Below, piece by piece: positions 17,906-27,629 of a DNA stretch of 64,000 nucleotides (within the stretch, counting starts at the first letter, position 1; each line of letters begins with the position of its first letter). A program made the position numbers and the translations under genes. The notes under the pieces were generated by a model that was not told the origin of the DNA, made no database searches, and worked only from the letters and a program-made list of their open reading frames with translations. This DNA comes from Tenericutes bacterium MZ-XQ (GTDB taxonomy: Bacteria > Bacillota_I > Bacilli_A > Acholeplasmatales > Acholeplasmataceae). Location: NCBI GenBank assembly GCA_002838205.1, contig CP017950.1, positions 496,001 to 560,000 of the forward strand, written 5' to 3'.

Positions 17906-18643
17906 TTTAAAAAACGATTCTGGTTTTAAATCGATAATATAAAATAGCGATGTATTTAAAACTAGTACAGAATTATCCTCACTTTTAAATAAAGCATCTT
18001 GAATTTCAGCTATCTTTATGTCTTCTTTGTAACTCAGCATCCGAAATTGATCTATAGTCGACATTCTATTATCCCCATAAAGTATGTAGTTATACTTAAT
18101 AAAATGATGTGCTATCATTTCCAATACTATATCGTATGTATAAGAATTTAGGTCAGTATAATCACTATTCAATGATACAAAATGTTTATATCTTCTTATT
18201 TGAGTTTCATTAACTTTCAGTTCTAAAAATGAATTATCAGGCATCATCCTTAAATGTCTATGTGACTCTACAGCAGGATAATTAATATATAACCTACCAT
18301 TTTCCGAGGATTCATTGAAAAACTTAATCATATTTTTAATTTTTTCAAAATCATATCTGTGATATAAAGGTTCAAAATCAAAAATTAAATAAATTGCAGC
18401 GTATTTACGGCTTAAGATTCTTCTATCGTGATCAGAAGTCGTTTTTTCTTTAAGCAATTGAAGTATATCTAAGTACTCATCTCTATCTAGTTCTTCATAC
18501 AACTCATATATACATGTTTTATAGGAATAAACTTCATATTCATCTACAAGCATGTATTTGTATATTTTTTTCAAAAGTTTGGGTTCTGTATCTTCACCTT
18601 CAACTATAAAAAGTATATTTTTATGTATCAATAAACTCACCAT
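17879..18643 (-). CDS. TOPRIM-like (RloB/DUF4435-type) partner protein
   Basis: About 255 aa. The N-terminal ILFIVEGEDTEPKLL has the Glu of a TOPRIM-like nuclease fold as found in RloB proteins, and AIYLIFDFEPLYHRYDF near residue 110 gives the acidic second motif, followed by GRLYINYPAVES. I infer a nucleic acid-acting effector, but neither metal binding nor cleavage is shown. The start is unclear: ATG at 18643 is in frame with no strong ribosome binding site, and TTG at 18661 is possible. The gene overlaps the 3' end of the ATPase gene, so it is probably translated by coupling. Confidence 0.65.
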   Translation of the reverse strand: MVSLLIHKNILFIVEGEDTEPKLLKKIYKYMLVDEYEVYSYKTCIYELYEELDRDEYLDILQLLKEKTTSDHDRRILSRKYAAIYLIFDFEPLYHRYDFEKIKNMIKFFNESSENGRLYINYPAVESHRHLRMMPDNSFLELKVNETQIRRYKHFVSLNSDYTDLNSYTYDIVLEMIAHHFIKYNYILYGDNRMSTIDQFRMLSYKEDIKIAEIQDALFKSEDNSVLVLNTSLFYIIDLKPESFFKSRVKSLRL

Positions 18644-19736
18644 TTCTATACATTTTTTCAAGATTGTGACCTTCTCTAAGTTCTCTCTCAGTACAATCAG
18701 TTAGAGGTTTTAAACTATTATTGGATAATATAAAGTAGCAATCTGGTCTTAAGATAGAGTTCGTCATTAAAGCAGTATTATGTGTAGTAAAAACTGTTTG
18801 AAATCCTTTTCTATGGCTAATTAATTTTAAAATATATTCGGATAATTCTGTATGATAAAATGCATCAAACTCATCAATAAACAAAAATGAAACATCCATG
18901 AATTTTTGGCTCCAATAGAAAAAAAGTGTAAGAGCGTGTGTACCACTTGATGCAGTTTCCCAGAATGGCAATAATTTATTAGTGAATTTATTTGCGATTA
19001 TTTCATTCCCTAAAGCATCTTTTACAACTTGTAAATCACTTTTTATACCAACTTCATTTAAAAACTTATTAAAAGAACTAACCATTCCGTTTTTAATTAT
19101 GTTGGTCGTTATGGCTTCGCCACCTTTCAAATAACCAATATAGGAGTTGCTTTCAACTGATCTAAACCACAGCATATGACTGACAAAATCCATGAATTTT
19201 TTAATAATTGATGATCTAGATAAATTAGCATTATTTGCTATATATCTAACCATAGAAATATTTAACTTTTCATCTGTGAACTCAAAATTAAGCAATTGAG
19301 CATCAATTGCCTTCAAATTATGGAAATCACCTTTATGAGTTTCAAAATTATAACTAAATACTTTTTCATTATTCATATAGAACTCTTCGTATAATAGTTT
19401 ATTTGCTTGTGCTTTCCTATACGAGTATTGGATTAGATTATTATCAATAGCTATCTTATAATTGAAGGTAGAATGAGATTCATCACTATCTGCATTTAAG
19501 TAATAAGATAATTGCAACGGTATTGTTTCTCTATCAATTAAATGAGTGGTTATATCAAATAAGGCTAATCCAAGATTGGTTTTGCCAGAAGAATTTTTAC
19601 CATAAATAATTGCAGTATTAATTAAGTCATTTTGTATAACGTAACTATTATACTTGTAATCTTTGAACTTAGTAAAATCAATTAATATTTCATCCTTAAA
19701 ACTCTTATAATTTTTCACCTTAAATTCTCGCAACAT
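18621..19736 (-). CDS. AAA/ABC-type ATPase (RloA/AbiL-like, AAA_15/AAA_21)
   Basis: 371 aa. It begins with FKVKNYKSFKDE, the typical opening of SMC/RecF-like ATPases of anti-phage systems. Walker A is YGKNSSGKTN near residue 48, a signature-like ETASSGTHAL lies near 262, and Walker B is FLFIDEFDAFYHTE near 285, followed by the FTTHNT switch. The start at 19736 has GAGGTGG upstream and a near-consensus promoter. Together with the overlapping TOPRIM-like gene it resembles RloAB/AbiL or OLD-type defence pairs; that function is inferred from architecture. It is encoded opposite to the oad-birA operon. Confidence 0.8.
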   Translation of the reverse strand: MLREFKVKNYKSFKDEILIDFTKFKDYKYNSYVIQNDLINTAIIYGKNSSGKTNLGLALFDITTHLIDRETIPLQLSYYLNADSDESHSTFNYKIAIDNNLIQYSYRKAQANKLLYEEFYMNNEKVFSYNFETHKGDFHNLKAIDAQLLNFEFTDEKLNISMVRYIANNANLSRSSIIKKFMDFVSHMLWFRSVESNSYIGYLKGGEAITTNIIKNGMVSSFNKFLNEVGIKSDLQVVKDALGNEIIANKFTNKLLPFWETASSGTHALTLFFYWSQKFMDVSFLFIDEFDAFYHTELSEYILKLISHRKGFQTVFTTHNTALMTNSILRPDCYFILSNNSLKPLTDCTERELREGHNLEKMYRNGEFIDT

Positions 19737-19753
19737 ATTACCACCTCAAAATA

Positions 19754-19791
19754 ATATTATCACGGGTGTAATTTTTTGTCAATAAACCCGT
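19754..19791 (-). promoter_or_regulatory. Strong promoter with flanking dyad for the ATPase/TOPRIM-like pair
   Basis: On the minus strand TTGACA (19777-19782) and TAATAT (19754-19759) are 17 bases apart. An inverted repeat ACGGGT/ACCCGT (19762-19767 and 19786-19791) brackets the -35, with 18 bases between the arms. This is the position of a repressor site. No regulator gene lies next to the pair. Confidence 0.6.
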
Positions 19792-20173
19792 AATTTTTTT
19801 ACACTATGTTAGATTGTGTGAATTAACTCTTTTTATATAGTGACTAAAATCGATTAGAAAGTTCACTTTTTACTTTTTGCTTTGTAAATATACGTACGAA
19901 ATCACTAATAACAAAATTTTTTTCATAGTGCTTATATTTCAGTACTTTTAATCTCTTATGTTGGTTTTCGCTATTATATTTGCACTTAAAAACTGATTTT
20001 AGTTTTCGATTGCATTTGATTTGATCATTTTATCAACGAACACCGTGCAATTCTGTGAAATACATCAAAAATAGACATAACAACATCTTCATTATTGATG
20101 TGTTGTAATGTCTCCTTATGTTAGTGGTTGAGATTTTCTAGAATTTTCAACATCCAATAGTTTGATTCTATTT
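19792..20173. other. Non-coding stretch between the defence-like pair and the 20174 gene
   Basis: AT-rich and without a convincing reading frame on either strand. It holds the promoter region of the ATPase gene at one end and the terminator hairpin at 20065-20112 at the other. I looked for a leftover 3' end of birA here and found nothing recognisable. Confidence 0.5.
20065..20112 (-). terminator. Long hairpin terminator of the 20174-21091 gene
   Basis: On the minus strand GACATTACAACA and TGTTGTTATGTC form a long stem closed by an AT-rich loop and followed by TATTTTT. It lies about 60 bases after the stop of the minus-strand gene. Confidence 0.6.
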
Positions 20174-21091
20174 TTACCCATGTCTTGCGTTTTTTGATTC
20201 ACCAAAGCTCATATGTGCACCAGAATAGAGATGATATTGATCTTTCTTTTCTTTTAAATAACTTTTAGGAAATGCATATAATCCATCAACATCACGATAA
20301 CCATCAAATTCATTCAGTATATTTTGCATATACGTATGTGATTTCATGCAAGAAAATCTTGACAGCAAACTAGCAAATAAAACTTTCCTCTGTTTAATGT
20401 TCACTGCATGATACACACTACCTGCAGCAAACTTATAAGATCTCTTTGAACTTTTGATATAAGCTTTTTCTGGAATCAACTGAAACCTTTGATCAACGAT
20501 ATATAGCACAATCTCATTGATTCTGTGACTTAAATCTTGATCATTGATATCAACATATGCCCATGCATATAGGTCATAAATGGTAGGCAAAGCCTCTTCT
20601 TTTGGATTGATATTAAAGATCAAACTTTGATTTTCATCCTTGCGATCAATTGATTCAAAAAAATTATATCCTCTATACTTAATTGTATCTTCAATTTTTT
20701 TTAATCGCTTATAAAAATAATTATGCACTACTTTTTCGTTCATATAACCAGCTCTTATTAAGAATGGATATGCAACAACAGCCCTAATTTCTTGGTCAAA
20801 ATCTTCATGATTGCACCAAATATCAAGATTTAGTACTTGTTTGGATAATTGATCGACTAATAAATGATTTTTATCGTATCCTAAATCTAATAGCCTCGAC
20901 ATAATATTTTCAAAATCTGTATCTTTTCTCCCATGAATCCCCGTCAAACGGTCTATGTTCATGATGTTTGATACATACGGATGTTGTTCTAATTTTTGTT
21001 TATCGTGTAATAAATCAAAAACAAGATGTTTGATTACCTCATCTGCGTGTATGTCTAGATAAGATTTTATGTTATGTATGGTTTTATGCAT
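20174..21091 (-). CDS. Hypothetical protein, helix-rich
   Basis: 305 aa, not recognised. There is no signal peptide or membrane segment. The sequence is rich in charged and aromatic residues and looks mostly helical; the closing GAHMSFGESK and repeated PFLIRAGYMNE/AYPF segments hint at an alpha-alpha barrel of the kind seen in prenyltransferase-like or glycosidase-like proteins, a weak impression. AAAGGAC precedes the ATG. It stands alone on the minus strand between the ATPase/TOPRIM-like pair and the malic enzyme gene. Confidence 0.6.
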   Translation of the reverse strand: MHKTIHNIKSYLDIHADEVIKHLVFDLLHDKQKLEQHPYVSNIMNIDRLTGIHGRKDTDFENIMSRLLDLGYDKNHLLVDQLSKQVLNLDIWCNHEDFDQEIRAVVAYPFLIRAGYMNEKVVHNYFYKRLKKIEDTIKYRGYNFFESIDRKDENQSLIFNINPKEEALPTIYDLYAWAYVDINDQDLSHRINEIVLYIVDQRFQLIPEKAYIKSSKRSYKFAAGSVYHAVNIKQRKVLFASLLSRFSCMKSHTYMQNILNEFDGYRDVDGLYAFPKSYLKEKKDQYHLYSGAHMSFGESKNARHG

Positions 21092-21136
21092 GAATAAGTC
21101 CTTTCTTCTTTATCTTTTATAAATATCAATAAAAAC

Positions 21137-22288
21137 CTATTTTTTTTCTTTTACAATTGCTGAACTAATTGCTTTAGCAACACCTTCATGAAAAACATTA
21201 GGAACAATATAATCTTCGTTTAATTCTTCATCACTGATAAGTTTAGATAATGCATAACAAGCAGTCTTCATCATATCCATATCAATATTTTTAACCCTAG
21301 CTTCCAAAGCACCTTTAAAAATACCAGGAAAAACTAAAGCATTATTGATTTGATTCGGTGTATTAGAAATGCCTGCACCATAAACTCTAACTCCTCCAGC
21401 AAGTGCTTCTTCTCTATCAATTTCAGGCGTTGGATTTGCTAGTGCAAAGACTACACTATCTTTGCTCATCAAACTTATCCATTCCTTTTTTAAGACATTT
21501 CCAGCACTAACACCGATAAAGACATCAGAATACTTTAAAGCATCCTTTAAAACACCCTCAGTGTGTTTAGGATTAGTTATCTTTGCAATTTCAACTTGTA
21601 CTGAATTAAGTTTATCATTTTCAGGATCTAAAATACCATCTTTATCACACATCACGATATCTTTAACGCCTAACTCAATTAAGAATCTAGAAATCGCAAT
21701 ACCAGCTGAACCAGAACCATTGATCACAACTCTGATGTGATCAATCTCTTTTTTTACGAGTCTAAGTGCATTTAATAGTGCTGCACCAACAACAATTGCT
21801 GTTCCATTTTGATCGTCGTGAAAAACTGGAATATCCAGCATCTCTTTTAATCTTTTTTCAATTTCAAAACATCTAGGTGCACTAATATCTTCTAAATTAA
21901 TACCCCCAAAAGATGGTGCTAAAATTTTAATAGTTTGAATAATCTCCTCAGTATCTTTTGTATCCAATACAATCGGTACAGCATTAATCCCTGCAAATTG
22001 TTTAAAAAGTGCACATTTGCCTTCCATCACTGGCATGGCAGCTAAAGGACCAAGATCACCTAAACCTAAAACAGCAGTCCCATCAGAAATAACCGCAACC
22101 GTATTGCCTTTACCAGTAAGTTCATATGACATCTCTTGATTATCTTTAATCGCTACTGAGCTTGCTGCTACGCCTGGTGTATATATTAAAGATAAATCTT
22201 CTTTATTTTTTATTATCATTTTTGATTCGATTGAAAGTTTACCTCTAAGTTTTTTATGTAAACTTAACGATTTTTCTTTAATATCCAT
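21137..22288 (-). CDS. Malic enzyme (NAD(P)-dependent, short bacterial form)
   Basis: 383 aa. It oxidatively decarboxylates malate to pyruvate in the cytoplasm. Residues about 35-55 contain the catalytic Tyr in SLIYTPGVA. The [23 protein letters not shown] segment gives the malate site with the catalytic Lys, FHDDQNGTA is a metal-binding motif near 150, and [11 protein letters not shown] is the dinucleotide loop near 180. AGGAG precedes the ATG. With the oxaloacetate decarboxylase at 14185 it gives two routes from C4 acids to pyruvate, suggesting use of malate or citrate-derived acids (inference). Confidence 0.93.
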   Translation of the reverse strand: MDIKEKSLSLHKKLRGKLSIESKMIIKNKEDLSLIYTPGVAASSVAIKDNQEMSYELTGKGNTVAVISDGTAVLGLGDLGPLAAMPVMEGKCALFKQFAGINAVPIVLDTKDTEEIIQTIKILAPSFGGINLEDISAPRCFEIEKRLKEMLDIPVFHDDQNGTAIVVGAALLNALRLVKKEIDHIRVVINGSGSAGIAISRFLIELGVKDIVMCDKDGILDPENDKLNSVQVEIAKITNPKHTEGVLKDALKYSDVFIGVSAGNVLKKEWISLMSKDSVVFALANPTPEIDREEALAGGVRVYGAGISNTPNQINNALVFPGIFKGALEARVKNIDMDMMKTACYALSKLISDEELNEDYIVPNVFHEGVAKAISSAIVKEKK

Positions 22289-22303
22289 ATAAACTCCTAA
22301 AAA

Positions 22304-23245
22304 TTATTTTGATTGAATAACTTCTTCTTTTAGCCAAATCTCTTGATAATATAATTCTTTAAATCCTATCTTTTTATACGCTTCTTGATTAGAACCAACA
22401 TATAGTTTATGCGCACCTTTTTTTAACAAGCGATTCATGCCCTCATAGATCAATGCTTTAGCAAGTCCAAGTTTTCGATGTTTTGGAACAGTGCCTAGTG
22501 GTTCAAGTATACCAATTTGATTTTGATCATCATACCAAAAACCAGCAAATGCAGCAATCTCACCATTTGGATCAAGTACTGCAAGATCCAGCGTCTCATC
22601 ATAGTCAGGTGCATTTCTTAAAGATCTAAACGCAAGCATAGAATCATCATCATCCGGTGTATCTCCCTTATAATACCCAAAAGCCTTACCGTGAGCAAAA
22701 CCTTTCATTCCATCTGTAAATATGGTCGAATCTACAATTTTATATACTTCAGGTAATTCAACTTCATGTCTATCGTCAATTTCAATCATTGAAAGAAACT
22801 CTTTATATCCAGTTTGTTTATATCCTAACTCAGTGATTAAGGCTTTAAATCTGAGTTGATCAGGACCTATATGCATATATAGTTTTGAAATCCCATCTTT
22901 TACAATTGGAAAATGCGTTTCAGCATGCTTGATCATGCTCAATAGATTTTCATCTGAAAAATCTATATTCTCAAATTGAAAAAATGCATGACCAGCATCT
23001 CGATTTACAACTTCACCTTCAGAATTAACAACTGCTAAAATACTGCCTTCAGCATTTTCAAAAATACCTACGGTTGCTGGCCAAACCTCAACAGTATTAT
23101 GCATGACTTGTCCAACATATCTTGTAAAATTCCAGCGGTCTATTAACCAGTTATGATGTCTATCCTCTTCATGATAAGTCCTTTTTAAAAAATCTCTGAT
23201 TCTTAAGAAATCATTTTCTTGATATGCTTTTTTTATAAGTTTCAT
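22304..23245 (-). CDS. GNAT-family N-acetyltransferase
   Basis: 313 aa, about twice the minimal GNAT length. The C-terminal domain shows the acetyl-CoA loop LGTVPKHRKLGLAKALIYEGM near residues 255-275 and AYKKIGFKELYYQEIW at the end. The N-terminal half appears to be a second, degenerate GNAT fold. AGAGGAAAG precedes the ATG. Substrate unknown. It is next to the malic enzyme gene, 15 bases apart, and may be co-transcribed with it. Confidence 0.85.
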   Translation of the reverse strand: MKLIKKAYQENDFLRIRDFLKRTYHEEDRHHNWLIDRWNFTRYVGQVMHNTVEVWPATVGIFENAEGSILAVVNSEGEVVNRDAGHAFFQFENIDFSDENLLSMIKHAETHFPIVKDGISKLYMHIGPDQLRFKALITELGYKQTGYKEFLSMIEIDDRHEVELPEVYKIVDSTIFTDGMKGFAHGKAFGYYKGDTPDDDDSMLAFRSLRNAPDYDETLDLAVLDPNGEIAAFAGFWYDDQNQIGILEPLGTVPKHRKLGLAKALIYEGMNRLLKKGAHKLYVGSNQEAYKKIGFKELYYQEIWLKEEVIQSK

Positions 23246-23335
23246 ATACTTTCCTCTTTGCTATTAAACGGCTTTATAAATCCATTATATCATAGTCTAT
23301 GACACAAAAAATAATGAAAAAGAAAACTTTGTTCT

Positions 23336-23809
23336 CTACTTACAAGTTTCTTTTTCTTTATAAACAACTTCAAAATCTTCAAAAACTACTGGCATATCTT
23401 GATCAAATGAATATCCTGACTCTTTTCCATCGATTTCATAAAATCTTTGATGTTTTTCTTGCCAACTTTCTAAGGTTTCATCTTCACCTTCTCTTTTGAC
23501 AACATCAAAGGTTAAATCTTTATAGGGTATAATTGAAATCTTTGTCGTCATGATGACTGCAAATGGTTCACCACGAAAATTAGTTACAACCGAATAATCA
23601 CCAACTTTAGGCATCTTTTCATCTGTAGCTTCATAATGATATAAACTAGATGCGGTTGCTTTCTTGATCCCCTTGAGTACCAGATTACATAAATGATCAG
23701 CACTTTCTTTAGAAGTATCAAAATAAAAGCTTTCTAGATAAGTTGTATCTTTTGGTAGGTTTGTTTTAATTAAAAACCTATGCCAAAATGCCGCTATTAG
23801 ATCTTGCAT
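23336..23809 (-). CDS. ASCH-domain protein
   Basis: 157 aa from the ATG at 23809, which has AGGAGG eight bases upstream; the open frame begins nine bases earlier. The ASCH/PUA-like beta barrel is indicated by KGIKKATASSLYHY, PKVGDYSVVTNFRGEPFAVI and a C-terminal GEDETLESWQEKHQRFYE. These proteins bind RNA or modified nucleosides, and a few are hydrolases of acetylated cytidine. The gene begins 13 bases after the stop of the large helicase-nuclease gene and is probably in the same operon. Confidence 0.8.
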   Translation of the reverse strand: MQDLIAAFWHRFLIKTNLPKDTTYLESFYFDTSKESADHLCNLVLKGIKKATASSLYHYEATDEKMPKVGDYSVVTNFRGEPFAVIMTTKISIIPYKDLTFDVVKREGEDETLESWQEKHQRFYEIDGKESGYSFDQDMPVVFEDFEVVYKEKETCK

Positions 23810-23822
23810 CTCCATCACCTCC

Positions 23823-26800
23823 TCATTTATGTTTCAGTTTATCTTTTATCATCTTGAGTACTTGATTTGGGTTTTCATACCAATGCATATGAAAAACTCT
23901 CAAGACATCCCATCCTCTAGCATTTAAGAATCTTTCTTGATGATATAAGGATTGTCTAGCATTGATATCATAGTGACTATCTAAACTGCATATAATGCCT
24001 AATAAGTATTGATGCGTTTTTTCATCATAAATCGCTAGATCCATTTTAAACTGACCAATCCCAATGTGTTGATCAACATGATAGCCTAGACGTTCAAGTC
24101 TTTGTTTAATTTCACTAGCTATACCAGATAAAATGATTGTTTGTGTCATCGATTCTTTTTGATAAAGACTCTTCAACACATCTTGGGCTAAGTCTCTTTT
24201 TTGATGTGATATGTAGTAACAATATCTCATGAAATCTTTTAATAGTTTTGGTCCCTTACCACTTAAATCATCGACTTTTAAATTTTCAGGGTATAAACTT
24301 GAGACAAAATATATTTTCTTTTTCGCTCGTGTGATTGCGACATTGAGTCTATTTTGACCGCCTTCATGGTTTAGCCAACCAAAACGACGCTTAACAACAC
24401 CAGTTTCATCTTTTGCATATCCCATGGAAAATATGATGATGTCTCTTTCATCACCTTGAACATTTTCAATGTTTTTTACAAATAAACTTTTATCTTCTTG
24501 ATCATTTGTTCTAAACAGTTCTTTTTCAAAACGCTTTTGATGTACACTCTTTTTAAAGAGTTCTTCATCAATTTTATTCATAATCAAATCTCTTTGATTG
24601 CTATTAAATGTGATAATCCCTATAGACTCATCATCAGTTTTATCTTTAAGTACTTTTTTGAGTAAAGTAATAACAGCATCTGCTTCTTTTTCATTGCTTC
24701 TCTTTATAAACATACCATCTTTAACATATATATAGGAGATTGGTGGTTCTTCTGGTTCATCAACATTGGGTGAAATCATCAAGTTCCCATCATAAAAAGC
24801 ATGATTTGAAAACTCTATCAGTTCTTGATACTTACTTCGATAATGATAGTTTAGTAATGCTTCTTGATATTTATATCTGGCAAGGTCTAATAAACTTTTT
24901 GCATCATATGTTACATGTTTTAAAACTTCATCTTCTTCATATGGATCTTCTTCATCTATTCGTCCAAAGCCTAAGGATGAAGGTCTAAGCTGCTTTGGAT
25001 CACCTGCAATCACAACTTTTTTTGCGCGATATATCGCAGGTATACCTTTTTCAACATACATTTGTGATGCTTCATCAAAGATGACTAAATCAAATAGATT
25101 GAGTTTTAAAGGAATGATGGTCGATAATGCTTCAGGTGTTAACAACCATACTTTCACATGGGATAATAGTTCTAGTTGATAAAGATCGAAAAAAGCTTTG
25201 ACTGAAGGCTTTTGATCACTTTCTAAGATACGTTTAATATCCATAATCCGTTTTGTATTTGAAAAATCTAGCGCATGTGAAAATAAAGCCATCTCAAAGG
25301 AATCTTGAGTGATATGCTTCTTCTCATCAATAAGTGTTTTAAGTTCATCTATTTTCTTTTCATAAGCATCGATGATAAATAAATATTTTTGATGTTTAGC
25401 TTTAAAATCTTCTAAAAATCCTGTGAAATAAGCATCAAACATATACGATCTAAACAGTTCAGGTTGATCATGTTTACTTAATGTTTCATTAAAAGTCATC
25501 ATATCTAAGAACTTGATCTCTTTTTCAGATAGTTTATCATAGTTGGTTTTGATCTTATTTAACTCTTTGATGTAGGATGTAAACTCAGATGAAAAAACCG
25601 GGTCTTTAACCATTGTTTTTAAGAATTGGTGATCAACAGATTTTTTTTGCGTTAAAAAACTTAAAGTCATCTGATGATCATTTAAAAACTTACTTAATCG
25701 TCTTCTTTTTTTAAAAAACCATGACTTTTGATAGATGACTTGCATATACTCTAACGCTTTAATAAACTTTTGATACTCTAGTATACTACTTCTTGAAACT
25801 TTGGTATCGAGTTTAGAGAAAAAGCGATACGTCTTTAAATATTTATGATAAAACATAAAGGCTTTTAGTTTTTTATCTTTATCAAATGTCTTTTCAATAT
25901 CTTCAACAACATCAAAATCGATATCACCAAGATATTGATTAAATAGATGATAAACTTTTTTAGGGATGAGATCATCTTTGATTTCTCTATCTTTTAAATA
26001 TCTCTCATAAAAATAAGCAAGTGGTTTATATTGAAACTGTTTATGATAAAGCAGTTTAATTGCTTCATTAAAATGATGGTCAAGATCTTTAATCTGCTCT
26101 TCAATTTGATATACATCATTGTTATGTCTTCTTTGTGGTACATGTTGTGCCATCAGGTTTTTTAACTGGTCATAAAACTTATGTTTATCTGATGCATCAT
26201 CAATAAACATCGTATAAGTTGCTGCGCCACCTAAACGATGATAGATCACATCAAGTGCAACTTTCTTCTCACTGATCACGCATACATTTTGTCCTCTTAA
26301 GACTTGATTTGCAATGAGTGATGTAATTGTTTGACTTTTCCCTGTGCCTGGAGGGCCCCAAATCACCATCTTCTTGTGCTTGTCAATCATCTCTATAACT
26401 TTTTCTTGGGAGAAGTTTAAATCATTAATGTAAGTTAGCTTTGACTCATCGATTTTTTCTCTTGAAAGTGTTATCTTTAGAGGTTTTTCGTCTGCATATA
26501 AATCTTGTTCATCAATTAAACCTTCTAATAACTCATTGTAAGTCTCACTTTCTATGATATCAGCCATATCCTTTTGAAGCATAGATGAGTAGAGTTGATA
26601 TCTACCAAATGTAATATATGGTTTAAGTTCAAATTTATATTGATGTGTTTTTAAAAAATCTTCTTTGAGCTCATTTTTAAATGGGATGAAAGCAAGTGTC
26701 TTTCCCTTTTTAAACTCTAAACCATGTTTTTCATAAAAAGGCAGGATCACGCGTTCAATGGTTTGATGCGATAAATCATTTAAATCTGGCATTTCCTGAT

Positions 26801-27524
26801 CAATATTGGCTTTTTCAATCTTTGAAATCGCAAGCAATAAATCTCTATTGATCATAATATCTTTATGTGTATCAAAGCTTAGCGTATATGTTTTTTTATG
26901 TCTTTCTAGTTTTACAGGCATATATGCTAGCGGTGCTTTAATTGGAAAATGATCTTGTTTAAAAATGCCTTCTACATATGGATATGCAAGATATAAATGA
27001 TAAGTCCCCAAATCTTTATAATCTTTGTTCATATGTCTATATAGCGTTGTTAAACGTTCAAAGACATCTACTTGATCTGTATTTAACTTATAGGTATCTT
27101 TTTTTCTTGATAAGAATTTTTCAATATCTTCTCTATACGTTTCATCATATAGATCAAAATTTCTAAGTTTAACAATACTTCCCATATATAAGTTTGGATT
27201 GGTTTTAGAAATATTAGATAGACGATCTTTATAACGATCTAAAACAAATGATGCTGACTTTGAAACCTTTACTTTTTTAACTTCTTTTTTTGTAAAGTTT
27301 AAAATCACATCTAAAAATAGATGTGCATACATCTCTAAAAAATCACGATCTAATCCTGGAATCGCAAGAAAGTCACTGAGTCTTTCTGGCTTCTTCTTTG
27401 CCATTTCATCGAGTGCTTGATCTGTGCATATATTTTTTATCATGCCTTCAGTCTTTAATTTTTCTTTGATATCGTCTCTTAAAGTCTCTAATGCTTCAAG
27501 CAACTGATTTTTTCTAACACCCAA
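23823..27524 (-). CDS. HRDC/SF1 helicase fused to PD-(D/E)XK-like nuclease
   Basis: 1233 aa. Residues about 15-80 resemble an HRDC module (LLEALETLRDDI to FLAIPGLDRDFLEMY). The AAA_11/AAA_12 superfamily 1 helicase has Walker A WGPPGTGKSQ near 390, Walker B FDEASQM near 816 followed by GDPKQLRPS, and the late motifs NVQGDERDIIIFSMGY and RLNVAITRAKK near 1030-1075. The last 100 residues form a Vsr/MTES_1575-like nuclease (SLYHQERFLNARGWDVLRVF). The start is TTG at 27524 with a weak GGGGTG. Related proteins (DUF4011 helicases) occur in defence islands; the target is unknown. Confidence 0.85.
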   Translation of the reverse strand: MGVRKNQLLEALETLRDDIKEKLKTEGMIKNICTDQALDEMAKKKPERLSDFLAIPGLDRDFLEMYAHLFLDVILNFTKKEVKKVKVSKSASFVLDRYKDRLSNISKTNPNLYMGSIVKLRNFDLYDETYREDIEKFLSRKKDTYKLNTDQVDVFERLTTLYRHMNKDYKDLGTYHLYLAYPYVEGIFKQDHFPIKAPLAYMPVKLERHKKTYTLSFDTHKDIMINRDLLLAISKIEKANIDQEMPDLNDLSHQTIERVILPFYEKHGLEFKKGKTLAFIPFKNELKEDFLKTHQYKFELKPYITFGRYQLYSSMLQKDMADIIESETYNELLEGLIDEQDLYADEKPLKITLSREKIDESKLTYINDLNFSQEKVIEMIDKHKKMVIWGPPGTGKSQTITSLIANQVLRGQNVCVISEKKVALDVIYHRLGGAATYTMFIDDASDKHKFYDQLKNLMAQHVPQRRHNNDVYQIEEQIKDLDHHFNEAIKLLYHKQFQYKPLAYFYERYLKDREIKDDLIPKKVYHLFNQYLGDIDFDVVEDIEKTFDKDKKLKAFMFYHKYLKTYRFFSKLDTKVSRSSILEYQKFIKALEYMQVIYQKSWFFKKRRRLSKFLNDHQMTLSFLTQKKSVDHQFLKTMVKDPVFSSEFTSYIKELNKIKTNYDKLSEKEIKFLDMMTFNETLSKHDQPELFRSYMFDAYFTGFLEDFKAKHQKYLFIIDAYEKKIDELKTLIDEKKHITQDSFEMALFSHALDFSNTKRIMDIKRILESDQKPSVKAFFDLYQLELLSHVKVWLLTPEALSTIIPLKLNLFDLVIFDEASQMYVEKGIPAIYRAKKVVIAGDPKQLRPSSLGFGRIDEEDPYEEDEVLKHVTYDAKSLLDLARYKYQEALLNYHYRSKYQELIEFSNHAFYDGNLMISPNVDEPEEPPISYIYVKDGMFIKRSNEKEADAVITLLKKVLKDKTDDESIGIITFNSNQRDLIMNKIDEELFKKSVHQKRFEKELFRTNDQEDKSLFVKNIENVQGDERDIIIFSMGYAKDETGVVKRRFGWLNHEGGQNRLNVAITRAKKKIYFVSSLYPENLKVDDLSGKGPKLLKDFMRYCYYISHQKRDLAQDVLKSLYQKESMTQTIILSGIASEIKQRLERLGYHVDQHIGIGQFKMDLAIYDEKTHQYLLGIICSLDSHYDINARQSLYHQERFLNARGWDVLRVFHMHWYENPNQVLKMIKDKLKHK

Positions 27525-27629
27525 TCATAACACCCCAATCTAAACTCTATTATCTATAGTATATCAATTTGTATGTAGCATATAAAGAAAAAATGAGATG
27601 TTTTAGATATTTTACATATCTCATTCATC

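Noticed and set aside
19792-20173. Leftover 3' end of birA on the far side of the ATPase/TOPRIM-like pair
   Set aside because: No frame resembling the BirA C-terminal beta domain could be found, so a simple split by insertion is not shown.
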